Positions 1-8,842 of a stretch of DNA of 64,000 nucleotides are shown here, piece by piece. Numbering within the stretch: position 1 is the first letter of the stretch; each line of letters begins with the position of its first letter. A program made the position numbers and the translations under genes. The notes under the pieces are model-generated. The model saw only the letters and a list, made by a program, of their open reading frames with translations, was not told where the DNA came from and did no database searches. Source of the stretch: Betaproteobacteria bacterium (GTDB lineage Bacteria > Pseudomonadota > Gammaproteobacteria > Burkholderiales > Casimicrobiaceae); contig JAAFJO010000010.1 in NCBI GenBank assembly GCA_013298145.1, positions 20,229-84,228 on the forward strand, written 5' to 3'.

Positions 1-836
1 AGCGAGTGCCGCTGTGGCTCGTCAATGCGCGCCTCTCGGAGCGCTCTGCGCGCGGCTACGCGCGAGCTGGATCGCTCACGAGATCAATGTTTGGTTTGCT
101 TTCAGGCGTCGCCGCGCAAACCCAAGAGCACAGCACACGCTTCAGCGCGCTGGGCGCACACAACGTGCACGTATTGGGCAATCTCAAGTTCGACTTAGCG
201 ATTCCGGATTTCTTGCAGCCGCGCGCCGACCGACTGACCGAGCACATGACAAGTGGCAACGCGGCGCGCCCGTTTTGGGTGGCAGGCTCAACGCGTGAAG
301 GTGAGGATGCCGCAATCTTGAACGCTTTGGTGACCCATCCGCTGCGCGAGCGTGCGATGGCCGTGATCGTCCCGCGTCATCAAGAGCGCTGGCAGAGCAC
401 GTATCAACTCGCAAAGAAACTCGGGTTCAGCGTCGCTCGGCGCAGTGACGCGGAAATCGCCCCCGACTCCGAGGTAATCATCGGCGACAGCATGGGCGAA
501 ATGCTCTCGTACTATGCAAACGCGAAAGTGGTGGTCATGGGCGGATCGCTTGGTGGAACCGGCAGCCAAAACTTAATTGAGCCTTGCGCGCTCGGTGTGC
601 CCGTTGTGCTTGGCCCGTCAGTCTTCAATTTCAAAGAAGCGGCTGAAGCAGCACTCACGCTAGGTGCAGCGAAACCCGCGCGCGATTCACGCGAGGCGCT
701 CACCGTCGTTCTTGAATTTCTTGACGATGAAATGCATCGCCGCCGCGTCGGAGCCCGCGCCAGAGAATTTGTCGCCGCTCATCGTGGGGCAACGGAAAAA
801 ACGCTTCGCTTACTCGGACTCTCTGATCGGCGATAG
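1..836 (+). CDS. waaA: 3-deoxy-D-manno-octulosonic acid transferase, 3' part (partial)
   Basis: Transfers Kdo from CMP-Kdo to lipid A precursor at the inner face of the cytoplasmic membrane. The reading frame is open from base 3, so the start lies before the window. About 277 residues remain of a protein usually near 420, which is the C-terminal GT-B domain and some of the N-terminal one. Family features seen are the early stretch WLVNARLSERSARGYAR, the VLGNLKFD segment, the domain-linking AGSTREGE and the nucleotide-sugar-binding GGSLGGTGSQNLIEP. It ends at TAG 834-836 and is convergent with the glycosyltransferase that follows 28 bases later. Identification is firm; bifunctional and monofunctional forms cannot be told apart here. 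Confidence 0.93.
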   Translation, partial: RVPLWLVNARLSERSARGYARAGSLTRSMFGLLSGVAAQTQEHSTRFSALGAHNVHVLGNLKFDLAIPDFLQPRADRLTEHMTSGNAARPFWVAGSTREGEDAAILNALVTHPLRERAMAVIVPRHQERWQSTYQLAKKLGFSVARRSDAEIAPDSEVIIGDSMGEMLSYYANAKVVVMGGSLGGTGSQNLIEPCALGVPVVLGPSVFNFKEAAEAALTLGAAKPARDSREALTVVLEFLDDEMHRRRVGARAREFVAAHRGATEKTLRLLGLSDRR

Positions 837-864
837 CGCCGTTCCGCGTAGCGCATTTGCCGCG

Positions 865-1701
865 CTATCGAGCGCCGAGGAGCGCATTCACCTGCTCGCG
901 GCGTGCTCGCGCCGGATCGCTTTTTATCCAAGCGGCGACTACATCGTTGTAGTCTGGATGGAGCGCAAGCAAGCGTGCGCCGCCCTCGCGCATGAGCTCG
1001 TGCTTTTCGTCCGTGAAGGACTGGCTACCTTCGTGTGCGACATACGCATTCGTACACATCACGTTTCGAAAGCCCTTAAGCGTGGCGCGACGGCAAAAAT
1101 CATTTTCTTCACCATAGCCGCGCGGGAAATTCGCCTCATCGAAATTTTCGACGGCATCGAGACAGCCGCGCGAGATCAGCATGCAAAAGCCGACGGCTGT
1201 GGGAATGTCGATTTCATCCGTCCGATGATTTGCGAGCGTTTTTGCGATGCGCTTGCGCTCTGCAACAGGCGGCACCGGCCACTCGCGCAAAAAATCGGGA
1301 TATGAGCAAATCGTCGCGTTGTTCGAAAACGGCGTGACAGTGCCGATCTTCTCGTCGCGTGCGAGCGTTGCAAGCATCTGATCGAGCCAACCTTCGGTGA
1401 CGATGGCGTCGGAATTCAGCAAAAGCAAATGCTCGTCGTTGCGGGTTGCCGTGATCGCTTGGTTTGCGTTCCAAGTGAATCCGCGGTTCACCCGGTTATG
1501 GCGAACTTCAATCGCACGCCTCGCGTGTTTTCGCGTGTATGCCTCAAGTAGCGGCGCAATACGCAAATCGCTCGACGCATCGTTAATCGCCACGATTCGA
1601 TGCGCAGCTTCGATACGCTCATCGACCAGCGCTTGAAGACAGCGCTCCAGCGCGTCGTAGCCGTTGTAGATTGGAATCGCGATGAGAACGCGGTGTGTCA
1701 T
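865..1701 (-). CDS. Family 2 glycosyltransferase
   Basis: A GT-A fold glycosyltransferase, about 278 aa, probably cytoplasmic or membrane-peripheral. Near the start IAIPIYNGYDALERCLQ and then VAINDASSD form the nucleotide-binding strand-loop, and LLLLNSDAIVTEGWLDQM carries the metal-binding NSDA, a variant of DXD. GYGEENDFCRRATLKGF resembles the ED acceptor-side motif of rhamnosyl- and glycosyl-transferases. The frame is open up to ATG 1728, but I prefer ATG 1701 (MTHRVLIAIP) because family members begin just before the IPIYN strand. Its place next to waaA suggests a role in lipopolysaccharide or another envelope glycan; donor and acceptor are unknown. Confidence 0.85.
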   Translation of the reverse strand: MTHRVLIAIPIYNGYDALERCLQALVDERIEAAHRIVAINDASSDLRIAPLLEAYTRKHARRAIEVRHNRVNRGFTWNANQAITATRNDEHLLLLNSDAIVTEGWLDQMLATLARDEKIGTVTPFSNNATICSYPDFLREWPVPPVAERKRIAKTLANHRTDEIDIPTAVGFCMLISRGCLDAVENFDEANFPRGYGEENDFCRRATLKGFRNVMCTNAYVAHEGSQSFTDEKHELMREGGARLLALHPDYNDVVAAWIKSDPARARREQVNALLGAR

Positions 1702-1826
1702 TCGATCAAATACCAAGCTTTCGCCCATATAAATTCGGGGCGAACGAATAAAAAAAGTAGTCTACCGAAAACTATTCAAATCAGCCCCTAGCCCGTATTC
1801 AATATCGGGCGACGAGACTCAGCTGA

Positions 1827-2903
1827 TCAAATACGTTTACCTGTGTCGGCATGAAACCAGTGCACTCGCACAGGATCGAACGAAATGGGCAGGCGATCTC
1901 CCACGCGTGCATTCGAGCCAAAGCCTTCGCTCGGTAGGCGACAGATGATTCGATAGCTACCGAATTGACCGTAGGCATAGGCATCAGCGCCAACCCATTC
2001 GACCATTTGTACTGCGATTGAAAAGCGCGCCTGCGCTTCCGGCACGATCTGCAAATGTTCAGGGCGAACGCCAACGACGACACGTTGATTGTTTTCAACG
2101 CTGCGCGGGAATTCGCCGACATGAAACATGTCGCCATGTGTTTCCATCTTGAGCGATTGCGCAGCTCGCTCGCCCCAAATTTGGTTCATGGCAGGCGTGC
2201 CGATGAAGTTCGCAACGAAGAGCGAGGCAGGGCGCTCGTACACGTCTTTCGGTGTACCGACTTGCTCGATCACGCCTGAATTCATCACCAACATGCGATC
2301 CGAAAGCGTCATCGCCTCGATCTGATCGTGAGTCACGTACAGGCTCGTCACCTTGAGTTCTTGATGCAGCTTTTGAATTTCCAAGCGCATCTCAACGCGC
2401 AGCTTCGCATCCAGATTTGAAAGTGGCTCGTCAAACAAAAACACTTTGGGATTGCGCACAATCGCACGCCCCATCGCCACGCGCTGGCGCTGACCGCCGG
2501 AGAGCTGTTTCGGTTTTCGATCCAAAAGATGTGAAAGCTCAAGAATCTCCGCTGCTTTGGCAATGCGGGAATCGATATCAGCTTGCGGCATCTTTCGGAT
2601 GCGAAGCCCGTAGCTCATATTCTCGCGAACATTCATGTGCGGATAAAGCGCGTAGTTCTGAAACACCATCGCGATATCACGATCCTTCGGCTCAAGCGCA
2701 TTCACGACTTTGCCGTCAATCCAAATCTCACCGTGCGTGATCGGCTCAAGCCCTGCGACCATGCGCAACAAGGTGGACTTGCCGCATCCGGAAGGCCCAA
2801 CGATGACGACGAATTCGCCGTCCGCAATGGAGAGGTCGACGCCGTGGATGACATCGACGTTGCCATAAGATTTTTTGACGTGTTTGAACTCAAGCTGTGC
2901 CAT
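1827..2903 (-). CDS. ugpC: Glycerol-3-phosphate ABC transporter ATP-binding protein UgpC
   Basis: Cytoplasmic ATPase subunit of the importer, 358 aa, of the MalK/UgpC type. Walker A GPSGCGKST is at residues 36-44, the Q-loop is in VFQNYALYPH, the signature is LSGGQRQRVAMGRAIVR, Walker B is FLFDEPLSNLD and the H-loop is VTHDQIEAMTLSD. The C-terminal third is a TOBE-type regulatory domain (VGVRPEHLQIV). It is transcribed away from ugpB-A-E across a 138-base divergent region instead of ending the operon as in E. coli. MalK-type ATPases can serve several permeases, so its assignment to ugp rests on context. Confidence 0.92.
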   Translation of the reverse strand: MAQLEFKHVKKSYGNVDVIHGVDLSIADGEFVVIVGPSGCGKSTLLRMVAGLEPITHGEIWIDGKVVNALEPKDRDIAMVFQNYALYPHMNVRENMSYGLRIRKMPQADIDSRIAKAAEILELSHLLDRKPKQLSGGQRQRVAMGRAIVRNPKVFLFDEPLSNLDAKLRVEMRLEIQKLHQELKVTSLYVTHDQIEAMTLSDRMLVMNSGVIEQVGTPKDVYERPASLFVANFIGTPAMNQIWGERAAQSLKMETHGDMFHVGEFPRSVENNQRVVVGVRPEHLQIVPEAQARFSIAVQMVEWVGADAYAYGQFGSYRIICRLPSEGFGSNARVGDRLPISFDPVRVHWFHADTGKRI

Positions 2904-3041
2904 GCGGTGACTATATCAAGCCTTGTACTGAGGGAAACCCGCGTTTGCGCGTTTTTCTAAAAAGTGTCACATTCACACTCTACGATAGCGAACTTAATTT
3001 GCTGCGTTCGCACAAAAAACGATTCTTTTCAGGAGAGATCA

Positions 3042-4388
3042 ATGATTTCGTTCAAAAAAGCGCTCACCGCGTTGGCGGTTGGCAGCGCGCTCGCGACGAC
3101 CGGAGCTGTCGCGCAAAACAAACCCATCGAAATTCAAATGTGGATGGGCTTGACCGGCCTTGGCGGCGAGACGCTCACCAAATACGGCGAAGAATTCAAC
3201 AAAATGCAAAACGAGTACAAGGTCACTGTCTCGTTCAAAGGCCAGTATCCCGAGCAGCGAGCTGCCGCAGTGGCAGCGTTCCGCGCGGGCAATCCGCCAC
3301 ACATCATGCAGATGTTTGATGCCGGCTCTGGCGACATGATGGGCGCAAGAAACGCGATCGTTCCGGTGTCTGACGTGTTCAAGCGCGCGAGCATTGCGTT
3401 TGATCCAAAAGACTTCATTGCACCTGCGCGCGGCTACTACGGCGTCAAGGATGGCTCTTTGTTGTCGATGCCGTTTAACGTGTCCACGTCGGTGCTCTTC
3501 TACAACAAAGACGCGTTCAAAAAAGCGGGCCTCGATCCAAACAAGCCGCCCGTGACGTGGCCAGATCTCATCGCCGCAGCAAAGAAAATTCGCAGCACTA
3601 ATGCGGCCAATTGCGGCTTCACCACCACCTGGCTCGCCTGGATTCAGCTAGAGCAGTTCGGCGCTCGCCACAATCTTTCACTTGGCACCCAATCTAACGG
3701 ACGCGGCGGCGTGAACGCCGAGTTGAACTTCGCTAGCAACCCAGCGTTTGTGAAGCAAGTGCAAACGCTCGTTGACATGCAAAAAGACAAGAGCTTCGAC
3801 TACAAAGGTCGCAGCAACGATGCGTCCGCATCGTTCCAAAACGGCGAATGCGCGATGATCACGCAAAGCTCCGGCGCGATGGGCGGCTACGTGCGCGATG
3901 CGAAGTTTGATTGGGGCGTAGCGCCGCTGCCGTACTGGCCGGATGCAAAAGGCGCGCCTTACGCAACGACCGTGGGCGGCGCATCGCTCTGGGTGTTTAA
4001 CGCACCGAATCGCTCGGCTGCTGAATTCCGCGGCGTCGCAAAATTTTTGGACTACCTTCGCTCCACGCCGGTGATGATCGATTGGGCGAAGACCACCGGC
4101 TTCCTGCCTGCAACCAATGCCGCGTTTGACTACTTGACGCGCGAAGGCTATTACGCACAAAACCCACGCGCAGCGGTTGCCATCGGCACGCTCGCGAACG
4201 GCAAGCAAGGCGAACATACAGGCGGCTACCGTTTCGGACGCTGGACTGAGATTCGCGACTTCTACCACGAGGAAGTCGAGAAGGCGCTGCAAGGAAAACA
4301 GACCGCGAAAGAAGCCATTGATAACGCGCAGAAACGCGGAAACGCAGCGCTGCGCGCGTTTGAGAAAACAGCTGTCGCGTCGAACTAA
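3042..4388 (+). CDS. ugpB: Periplasmic sn-glycerol-3-phosphate-binding protein UgpB
   Basis: Family 1 extracellular solute-binding protein, 448 aa, capturing glycerol-3-phosphate or its diesters for the Ugp importer. A Sec signal peptide covers residues 1 to about 25 (MISFKKALTALAVGSALATT, with cleavage near AVAQ). UgpB-like stretches include KGQYPEQRAAAVAAFRAGNPPHI, LSMPFNVSTSVLFYNKDAF, QNGECAMITQSSGAMG and a C-terminal AIDNAQKRGNAALRAFEK. The frame is open from 2964, but ATG 3042 has a good Shine-Dalgarno (AGGAGA, about 7 bases upstream) and starts the signal peptide. A terminator-like hairpin follows before ugpA. Confidence 0.94.
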   Translation: MISFKKALTALAVGSALATTGAVAQNKPIEIQMWMGLTGLGGETLTKYGEEFNKMQNEYKVTVSFKGQYPEQRAAAVAAFRAGNPPHIMQMFDAGSGDMMGARNAIVPVSDVFKRASIAFDPKDFIAPARGYYGVKDGSLLSMPFNVSTSVLFYNKDAFKKAGLDPNKPPVTWPDLIAAAKKIRSTNAANCGFTTTWLAWIQLEQFGARHNLSLGTQSNGRGGVNAELNFASNPAFVKQVQTLVDMQKDKSFDYKGRSNDASASFQNGECAMITQSSGAMGGYVRDAKFDWGVAPLPYWPDAKGAPYATTVGGASLWVFNAPNRSAAEFRGVAKFLDYLRSTPVMIDWAKTTGFLPATNAAFDYLTREGYYAQNPRAAVAIGTLANGKQGEHTGGYRFGRWTEIRDFYHEEVEKALQGKQTAKEAIDNAQKRGNAALRAFEKTAVASN

Positions 4389-4405
4389 ACTGACATCGCC
4401 GCAGT

Positions 4406-4434
4406 AAAAAAAGGGCGCGTCGTGCGCCCTTTTT
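4406..4434 (+). terminator. Rho-independent terminator between ugpB and ugpA
   Basis: A stem of AAGGGCGC and GCGCCCTT around the 5-base loop GTCGT, preceded by seven A and followed by five T. It lies 20 bases after the ugpB stop and 28 bases before the ugpA ATG. As an internal operon terminator it would let most transcripts stop after the binding protein, giving excess UgpB over the permeases, as reported for other binding-protein operons. That function is inferred. Confidence 0.85.
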
Positions 4435-4461
4435 CATTCACTTTTTTGTTAGATTCGGAGC

Positions 4462-5343
4462 ATGCAACGCCGCGTCATCTTCAATAACAAGCTATTGCCG
4501 TATTTGCTGCTCGCACCGCAGCTTGCGGTGACGCTGGTGTTTTTTTTCTGGCCCGCGGGTCAGGCGATTCACATGTCGCTTTTGCAGCAGGATGCGTTCG
4601 GCCAATCCGTCACATTCGTGGGGCTCGACAACTTCAAGGAGGTGTTGAGCGATCCTGATTACCGTGCTACCTTGTGGCGTACGATTATTTTCTCCTCAGC
4701 TGTGGCGATCTTTGCGTTGGTGCCAGCGCTGTTGTTCGCGGTGATGGCAGAACGCGTGGTGCGCGGCGCAACGTTTTACCGAACCGTGCTTGTCTTGCCG
4801 TACGCGATTGCGCCCGCAGTGGCGGGCGTGCTCTGGCTCTTTATGTTCTCGCCGTCTATCGGGATCGTCGCTTACGGGCTCAAAAAACTCGGCGTTGATT
4901 GGAATCCAAAGTTGGATGGCGATGACGCGATGATCCTGGTCATCATTGCTGCGGCGTGGAAACAGATTAGTTATAACTTTTTGTTTTTCCTCGCAGGCCT
5001 GCAATCCATTCCGAAGGCGCTGCTTGAGGCCGCTTCGATTGACGGTGCGGGTGAATGGCGCAAATTCCGTACGATCATTTTCCCGCTCTTGTCGCCGACA
5101 ACATTTTTCTTACTCGTCGTCAACATCGTCTACGCCTTTTTTGACACCTACGGCATCATCGATACGGTGACGAGTGGTGGGCCTGCAAAAGCGACCGAAA
5201 TTCTTGTTTACAAGGTTTATTACGACGGCGTGATTGCGCTCAATCTCGGCTCATCGGCGGCGCAATCTGTGATCTTGATGGCGATTGTGATTGTGCTTAC
5301 GGCGATTCAGTTCAGGTACGTCGAGAAAAAGGTGCACTACTGA
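4462..5343 (+). CDS. ugpA: Glycerol-3-phosphate ABC transporter permease UgpA
   Basis: Inner-membrane permease of the MalF/UgpA type, 293 aa. The N-terminus NKLLPYLLLAPQLAVTLVFFFWPA is the first membrane span, and about six spans can be traced. The cytoplasmic coupling (EAA) loop reads EAASIDGAGEWRKFRTIIFPLL. Its stop codon TGA shares its last base with the ATG of the next gene, indicating translational coupling with ugpE. It works as a heterodimer with UgpE, energised by UgpC. Confidence 0.94.
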   Translation: MQRRVIFNNKLLPYLLLAPQLAVTLVFFFWPAGQAIHMSLLQQDAFGQSVTFVGLDNFKEVLSDPDYRATLWRTIIFSSAVAIFALVPALLFAVMAERVVRGATFYRTVLVLPYAIAPAVAGVLWLFMFSPSIGIVAYGLKKLGVDWNPKLDGDDAMILVIIAAAWKQISYNFLFFLAGLQSIPKALLEAASIDGAGEWRKFRTIIFPLLSPTTFFLLVVNIVYAFFDTYGIIDTVTSGGPAKATEILVYKVYYDGVIALNLGSSAAQSVILMAIVIVLTAIQFRYVEKKVHY

Positions 5344-6200
5344 TGAACCCGCAAACGCTTGGCGCTCGAACCAATTGGTTGCCGCATGCAGTGCTCTGGA
5401 TTGGCGTCTTCATTACTGCGTTCCCGCTCTGGGTGACCTTTGTCGCGTCAACGCTCACGCCGCGCGATATCGCACAGGCGCCCATGCAGCTCTACCCAGG
5501 TGGCGAGTTTTTAGCCAACTATGCCGAGGCCTGGTCAAAAGGGGCGACGGGTACGTATCTTTCGCCCCCGGCCTCCACGCTGCTACTGAATTCGCTCATC
5601 GTGGCGCTCATTGTCACGTTTGGCAAGATTGCCGTAAGTTTGATTTCGGCCTACGCGGTAGTGTTTTTTAAATTCCCGGGACGGATGTTTTTTTTCTGGA
5701 TGATTTTCATCACGCTGATGCTTCCGGTGGAAGTACGGATCGTGCCCACGTATCAAGTCGTCACCGATTTGAAACTCATCAATACCTACACCGGGCTCAC
5801 CTTGCCGCTGATCGCGTCGGCGACGGCAACGCTGCTGTTTCGGCAATTCTTTCTCACCATCCCCGACGAATTGGTCGAGGCCGCCAAAATTGATGGCGCG
5901 GGGCCGGTCCGCTTCTTCAGAGACGTGGTAGTGCCACTTTCCCGCACCAATATCGCAGCGCTATTCGTGATTCTTTTCATTTATGGCTGGAATCAATACC
6001 TCTGGCCGCTCTTGATCACCACATCGAACAGCCTCGATGTGATCGTCGTTGCGATCAAGAAAATGATTGGTACGGGCGCTGAGCCAACCGATTGGCACAT
6101 CGTGATGTCAACTACGATCCTTGCGCTGATCCCGCCGGTGCTCGTCATTATCGTGATGCAGAAGAGCTTCGTGAAGGGGCTCACTGATACCGAAAAATAG
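5343..6200 (+). CDS. ugpE: Glycerol-3-phosphate ABC transporter permease UgpE
   Basis: Second permease subunit, MalG/UgpE type, 285 aa. Membrane spans begin at AVLWIGVFITAFPLWVTFVAS. The central region FWMIFITLMLPVEVRIVPTYQ is strongly conserved in UgpE. The EAA loop is EAAKIDGAGPVRFFRDVVVPLS, and the C-terminus MQKSFVKGLTDTEK is the usual FVKGLTxGAVK-like end, shortened. The ATG overlaps the ugpA stop by one base. No ugpQ phosphodiesterase gene follows; the next gene is terC. Confidence 0.94.
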   Translation: MNPQTLGARTNWLPHAVLWIGVFITAFPLWVTFVASTLTPRDIAQAPMQLYPGGEFLANYAEAWSKGATGTYLSPPASTLLLNSLIVALIVTFGKIAVSLISAYAVVFFKFPGRMFFFWMIFITLMLPVEVRIVPTYQVVTDLKLINTYTGLTLPLIASATATLLFRQFFLTIPDELVEAAKIDGAGPVRFFRDVVVPLSRTNIAALFVILFIYGWNQYLWPLLITTSNSLDVIVVAIKKMIGTGAEPTDWHIVMSTTILALIPPVLVIIVMQKSFVKGLTDTEK

Positions 6201-6281
6201 CTGCTCAAGGCCGAGACTGGTCGGCAGGCATTCGACAGGTGGCAACCCTAGAATTCTGGAAAACCATTAAAACGATTACAC

Positions 6282-6983
6282 ATGGACTTTTCTTGGATTG
6301 CTCAGATTAACTGGGCGGCCATCGGCCAAATCATTTTGATCGACATCCTGCTCGGTGGCGACAACGCAGTCGTAATCGCTCTTGCATGCCGAAATCTTCC
6401 CGTTCATCAGCGCACGAAGGGGATCATCTGGGGAACAGCAGGCGCGATCGTGCTACGCGTGATCCTTATTGCTTTTGCTGTCACGATGTTGAAGATTCCA
6501 TTCCTCAAACTGATTGGTGGCTTGCTGTTGTTCTGGATTGGCATCAAGCTGCTCGTTGGAGAGGACGACGGCGATCACAGCGTGGCCGGGTCTGCGTCGC
6601 TCTGGGGCGCAGTAAAGACAATCATCATCGCCGATTTCGTGATGAGTCTCGATAACGTAATCGCGATCGCGGGAGCGGCTGAAAGCACACCGGGTGATCA
6701 TCAGTTTGCCTACATCGTGTTCGGCCTGCTGGTGAGCATCCCCATCATTGTGTGGGGATCGACGTTGGTTCTTAAACTGATAGATCGCTTTCCGCTGATC
6801 GTGACCGCAGGCGCAGCGCTCTTGGGCTGGATTGCTGGCGGCATGATCGTCACTGATGTGGCGTGGACCCAATACGTGGGCCCGGCCTCGTCTACGGTAA
6901 AGTATGCGGCCGCGATTGCTGGGGCGATTTTCGTCGCAGCTGTCGGCACGTACCTCGGGAAACGCAACGCCAAGGTAGCCTAA
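6282..6983 (+). CDS. TerC-family integral membrane protein (YjbE-like)
   Basis: Inner-membrane protein of 233 aa with about seven hydrophobic segments. The TerC signature is present twice: IDILLGGDNAVVIALACRNLP near residue 20 and IADFVMSLDNVIAIAGAA near residue 117, each with conserved acidic residues in the membrane. The family is linked to manganese or other metal export and tellurite resistance; the short YjbE-like form fits this length. The upstream gap from ugpE is 81 bases and shows no yybP-ykoY (Mn) riboswitch that I can recognise. No obvious operon partner. Confidence 0.88.
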   Translation: MDFSWIAQINWAAIGQIILIDILLGGDNAVVIALACRNLPVHQRTKGIIWGTAGAIVLRVILIAFAVTMLKIPFLKLIGGLLLFWIGIKLLVGEDDGDHSVAGSASLWGAVKTIIIADFVMSLDNVIAIAGAAESTPGDHQFAYIVFGLLVSIPIIVWGSTLVLKLIDRFPLIVTAGAALLGWIAGGMIVTDVAWTQYVGPASSTVKYAAAIAGAIFVAAVGTYLGKRNAKVA

Positions 6984-7332
6984 CGGCTTGATCTTTGCCA
7001 CTGGTTTTTATGGGTTCCGGGTGTGGTTGACAGCACATCTTGCACGGACCCCGCGTAGCCAGCCTAGGGAATTGCTGAACAGCCCCTCGCGTCCATCGCG
7101 TCGGCGGCCTTGCGCTCCAAATTCATCCCAATCTGCCGCGCGCCGAATCGGACAGACTCATCGAGCGCTTCCCCAGCGACTGAGCAATCGTACTTTTTGA
7201 TCGTTGGGTGTTGGGATGCGTATCCTCGCACCCAGCAGTGCACGGCAGGGGTCTCGGTGTTGTATTGCCATCGTATTGCGGCTGCTAAGCGTGGTTCGCG
7301 CGGCTGCTAATTGTTCGCGCTCAGAACTGCGG
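6984..7332. other. Intergenic region between terC and folB
   Basis: The convergent gap after terC and folB. It holds a degenerate copy of the MITE-like repeat (7064-7175, listed separately). I see no open frame with coding character, tRNA or clear terminator in the rest. Confidence 0.6.
7064..7175. repeat. MITE-like inverted-repeat element, degenerate copy 0
   Basis: Begins CTAGGGAATTGCTGAACA, a diverged form of the family end CTAGGGAAACGCTGAACA, and continues with the internal CTCGCGTCCATCGCGTCGGCGG stretch also found (reverse strand) at 14301-14327. The right half matches copy 2 (CATCCCAATCTGCCGCGCG against CATCCCAATCCGCCGTGCG) and ends in a decayed terminal repeat near CATCGAGCGCTTCCCC. 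This is the oldest-looking copy. Confidence 0.7.
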
Positions 7333-7689
7333 CTACGCTGGTTTCCGGCGCTCAACTACAACGCCGACCATGGCAGCGTTTGCCACCGCGCCCGGCTTGC
7401 CGATCGTGACTTTCACGTACGGCGCATGGAATTCCTCGATAATCACACTCGCGATATGCGTTGCCAGACGCTCGACCGTTTTGTAGGAGAGCGTCAGAAG
7501 TATTTCGCTTAGGCGACGCGAGATACTGTCGTAGTTCATGAGGCCGACGGCGTTGTCATGCACGAACGCTTCCTCTTGATCCGCGCCTATTTCCAGGTCA
7601 ATAACTACGGGCCGTAGCGCCACACGTTCCCATGCGTAGACGCCGAGAATGGTTTGGCACTTTAAGCCTTTGATGAAAACCAGATCCAT
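7333..7689 (-). CDS. folB: Dihydroneopterin aldolase FolB
   Basis: Cytoplasmic folate-pathway enzyme that cleaves 7,8-dihydroneopterin to 6-hydroxymethyl-dihydropterin and glycolaldehyde; 118 aa, normal family length. Seen are the opening IKGLKCQTILGVYAWER (the glutamate anchors pterin), the NYDSISRRL segment, KTVERLATHIASVI and the C-terminal VKVTIGKPGAVANAAMVGVVVERR with the catalytic-site lysine-proline. ATG 7689 matches the family start. It is divergent from plsY; the close chromosomal pairing of folB, plsY and tsaD is common in proteobacteria. Confidence 0.93.
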   Translation of the reverse strand: MDLVFIKGLKCQTILGVYAWERVALRPVVIDLEIGADQEEAFVHDNAVGLMNYDSISRRLSEILLTLSYKTVERLATHIASVIIEEFHAPYVKVTIGKPGAVANAAMVGVVVERRKPA

Positions 7690-8127
7690 AAAGAGTTTTT
7701 CGCGGTGTGCGTGCTGCTATTGACGGCTGCGGCGCCTCGGCTCGCAACAACGGCACGCATTTCAACATATTCTCTGGAATTGCCACCGCAGCATCGTCGG
7801 CGCATCAAATCGGCAAACTGGTGGTGCCTGAGACTTTCTACACTGCCAGTTTCCAGCGACTTCTCGCGTCCATTATGAGCCCGTGATTTCAAAGCGAGTT
7901 CGGTCCAACAGGCGGTTGTGAACAGGAGACGATTTCCAGACGCCCCGAGGTTTTCTTGCTTCCTGGCCGTTCTCCGCATGACTTTAAAGCCTAGTGCGAT
8001 ATCGCCTCTGTTGCGTGATCGCTACGAATAAGACGTCGATGGGTTTCCGCCGGATCATTCGGCCCTGATAGCCTTCACAATGCGCTCGCTTTGGCTTCCA
8101 ATTAGGGGCGACTTTATTTCACTCGCC
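7690..8127. other. Intergenic region between folB and plsY
   Basis: 438 bases of divergent upstream sequence. Short antisense frames exist but have no recognisable protein character. No tRNA, riboswitch or repeat copy was recognised; promoters for folB and plsY must lie here but I could not place them with confidence. Confidence 0.5.
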
Positions 8128-8733
8128 ATGACGCTCGCCGACTTTTTTGCCTCTCTCTTCGCCTACCTGCTCGGCTCACTCTCGTTTGCCGTGATCGTTT
8201 CCAAGGCGATGGGTTTGGCTGACCCGAAAAGCTACGGCAGCGGCAACCCTGGCGCGACCAACGTGCTGCGCAGCGGCAGCAAAAAAGCGGCAGCGCTCAC
8301 CTTGCTTGGCGATACCTTCAAAGGCGTCATCGCGGTATTGCTTGCCAAGCACTTAGCGGCTCAGTTCGGGATCACGGAAGTTGGCATCGCTTGTGTGGCC
8401 ATCGCGGTCTTCTTGGGCCACGTTTATCCCGTATTTTTCGGATTCAAAGGCGGCAAAGGGGTGGCGACCGCAGCTGGTGTGCTGTGGGCGCTGGATTGGC
8501 GAATCGGGCTCGCGCTCACGCTGGTGTGGGCGATCATATTCGCTGTGTCTCGCGTATCTTCGCTCTCAGCAATTGTTGCGAGTCTTGCAGCGCCTGTGGC
8601 CGGATATTTCTTCTTCGGTCTCAGCCCCGTTTTTTGGGCAACGGTTGCGATGACGATTCTGTTGGTTTGGCGTCACCGCTCCAACGTGCAGCGACTTCTC
8701 TCTGGAGAAGAGGCGGCGTTCAAGAAGCGCTAG
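8128..8733 (+). CDS. plsY: Glycerol-3-phosphate acyltransferase PlsY
   Basis: Inner-membrane enzyme that uses acyl-phosphate (from PlsX) to acylate glycerol-3-phosphate to lysophosphatidate; 201 aa. The three cytoplasmic signature loops are present: SYGSGNPGATNVLR, FLGHVYPVFFGFKGGKGVATAAG and WRHRSNVQRLLSGEE. The frame is open from 8080, but ATG 8128 (MTLADFFASL) gives the family N-terminus, the first membrane span. The stop TAG (8731-8733) lies in the first bases of MITE-like copy 1, so the repeat borders the gene exactly. plsB is also present in this window at 38184. Confidence 0.94.
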   Translation: MTLADFFASLFAYLLGSLSFAVIVSKAMGLADPKSYGSGNPGATNVLRSGSKKAAALTLLGDTFKGVIAVLLAKHLAAQFGITEVGIACVAIAVFLGHVYPVFFGFKGGKGVATAAGVLWALDWRIGLALTLVWAIIFAVSRVSSLSAIVASLAAPVAGYFFFGLSPVFWATVAMTILLVWRHRSNVQRLLSGEEAAFKKR

Positions 8734-8842
8734 AGAAACGCTGAAGTAGTCTCCGCGATTCGGCGCCTGGCGGATTGGGCTTCCAGATCGCCCAAGCCAA
8801 CTGCTGCGACGGACGCGAGCGACTTGCTCGGCGTTTCCTTAC
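8730..8842. repeat. MITE-like inverted-repeat element, copy 1
   Basis: Left end CTAGAGAAACGCTGAAGTAGTC (8730-8751) and right end GACTTGCTCGGCGTTTCCTT (8821-8840) are imperfect inverted repeats of each other and of the ends of copy 2. The interior contains GGGCTTCCAGATCGCCCAAGCC and GACGGACGCGAGCGA, both shared with other copies. The plsY stop TAG is bases 2-4 of the left end. Copy 2 follows directly. Confidence 0.8.

Noticed and set aside
7690..8127. Mn riboswitch or tRNA near terC/plsY
   Set aside because: No cloverleaf or conserved riboswitch core was found on either strand by eye.
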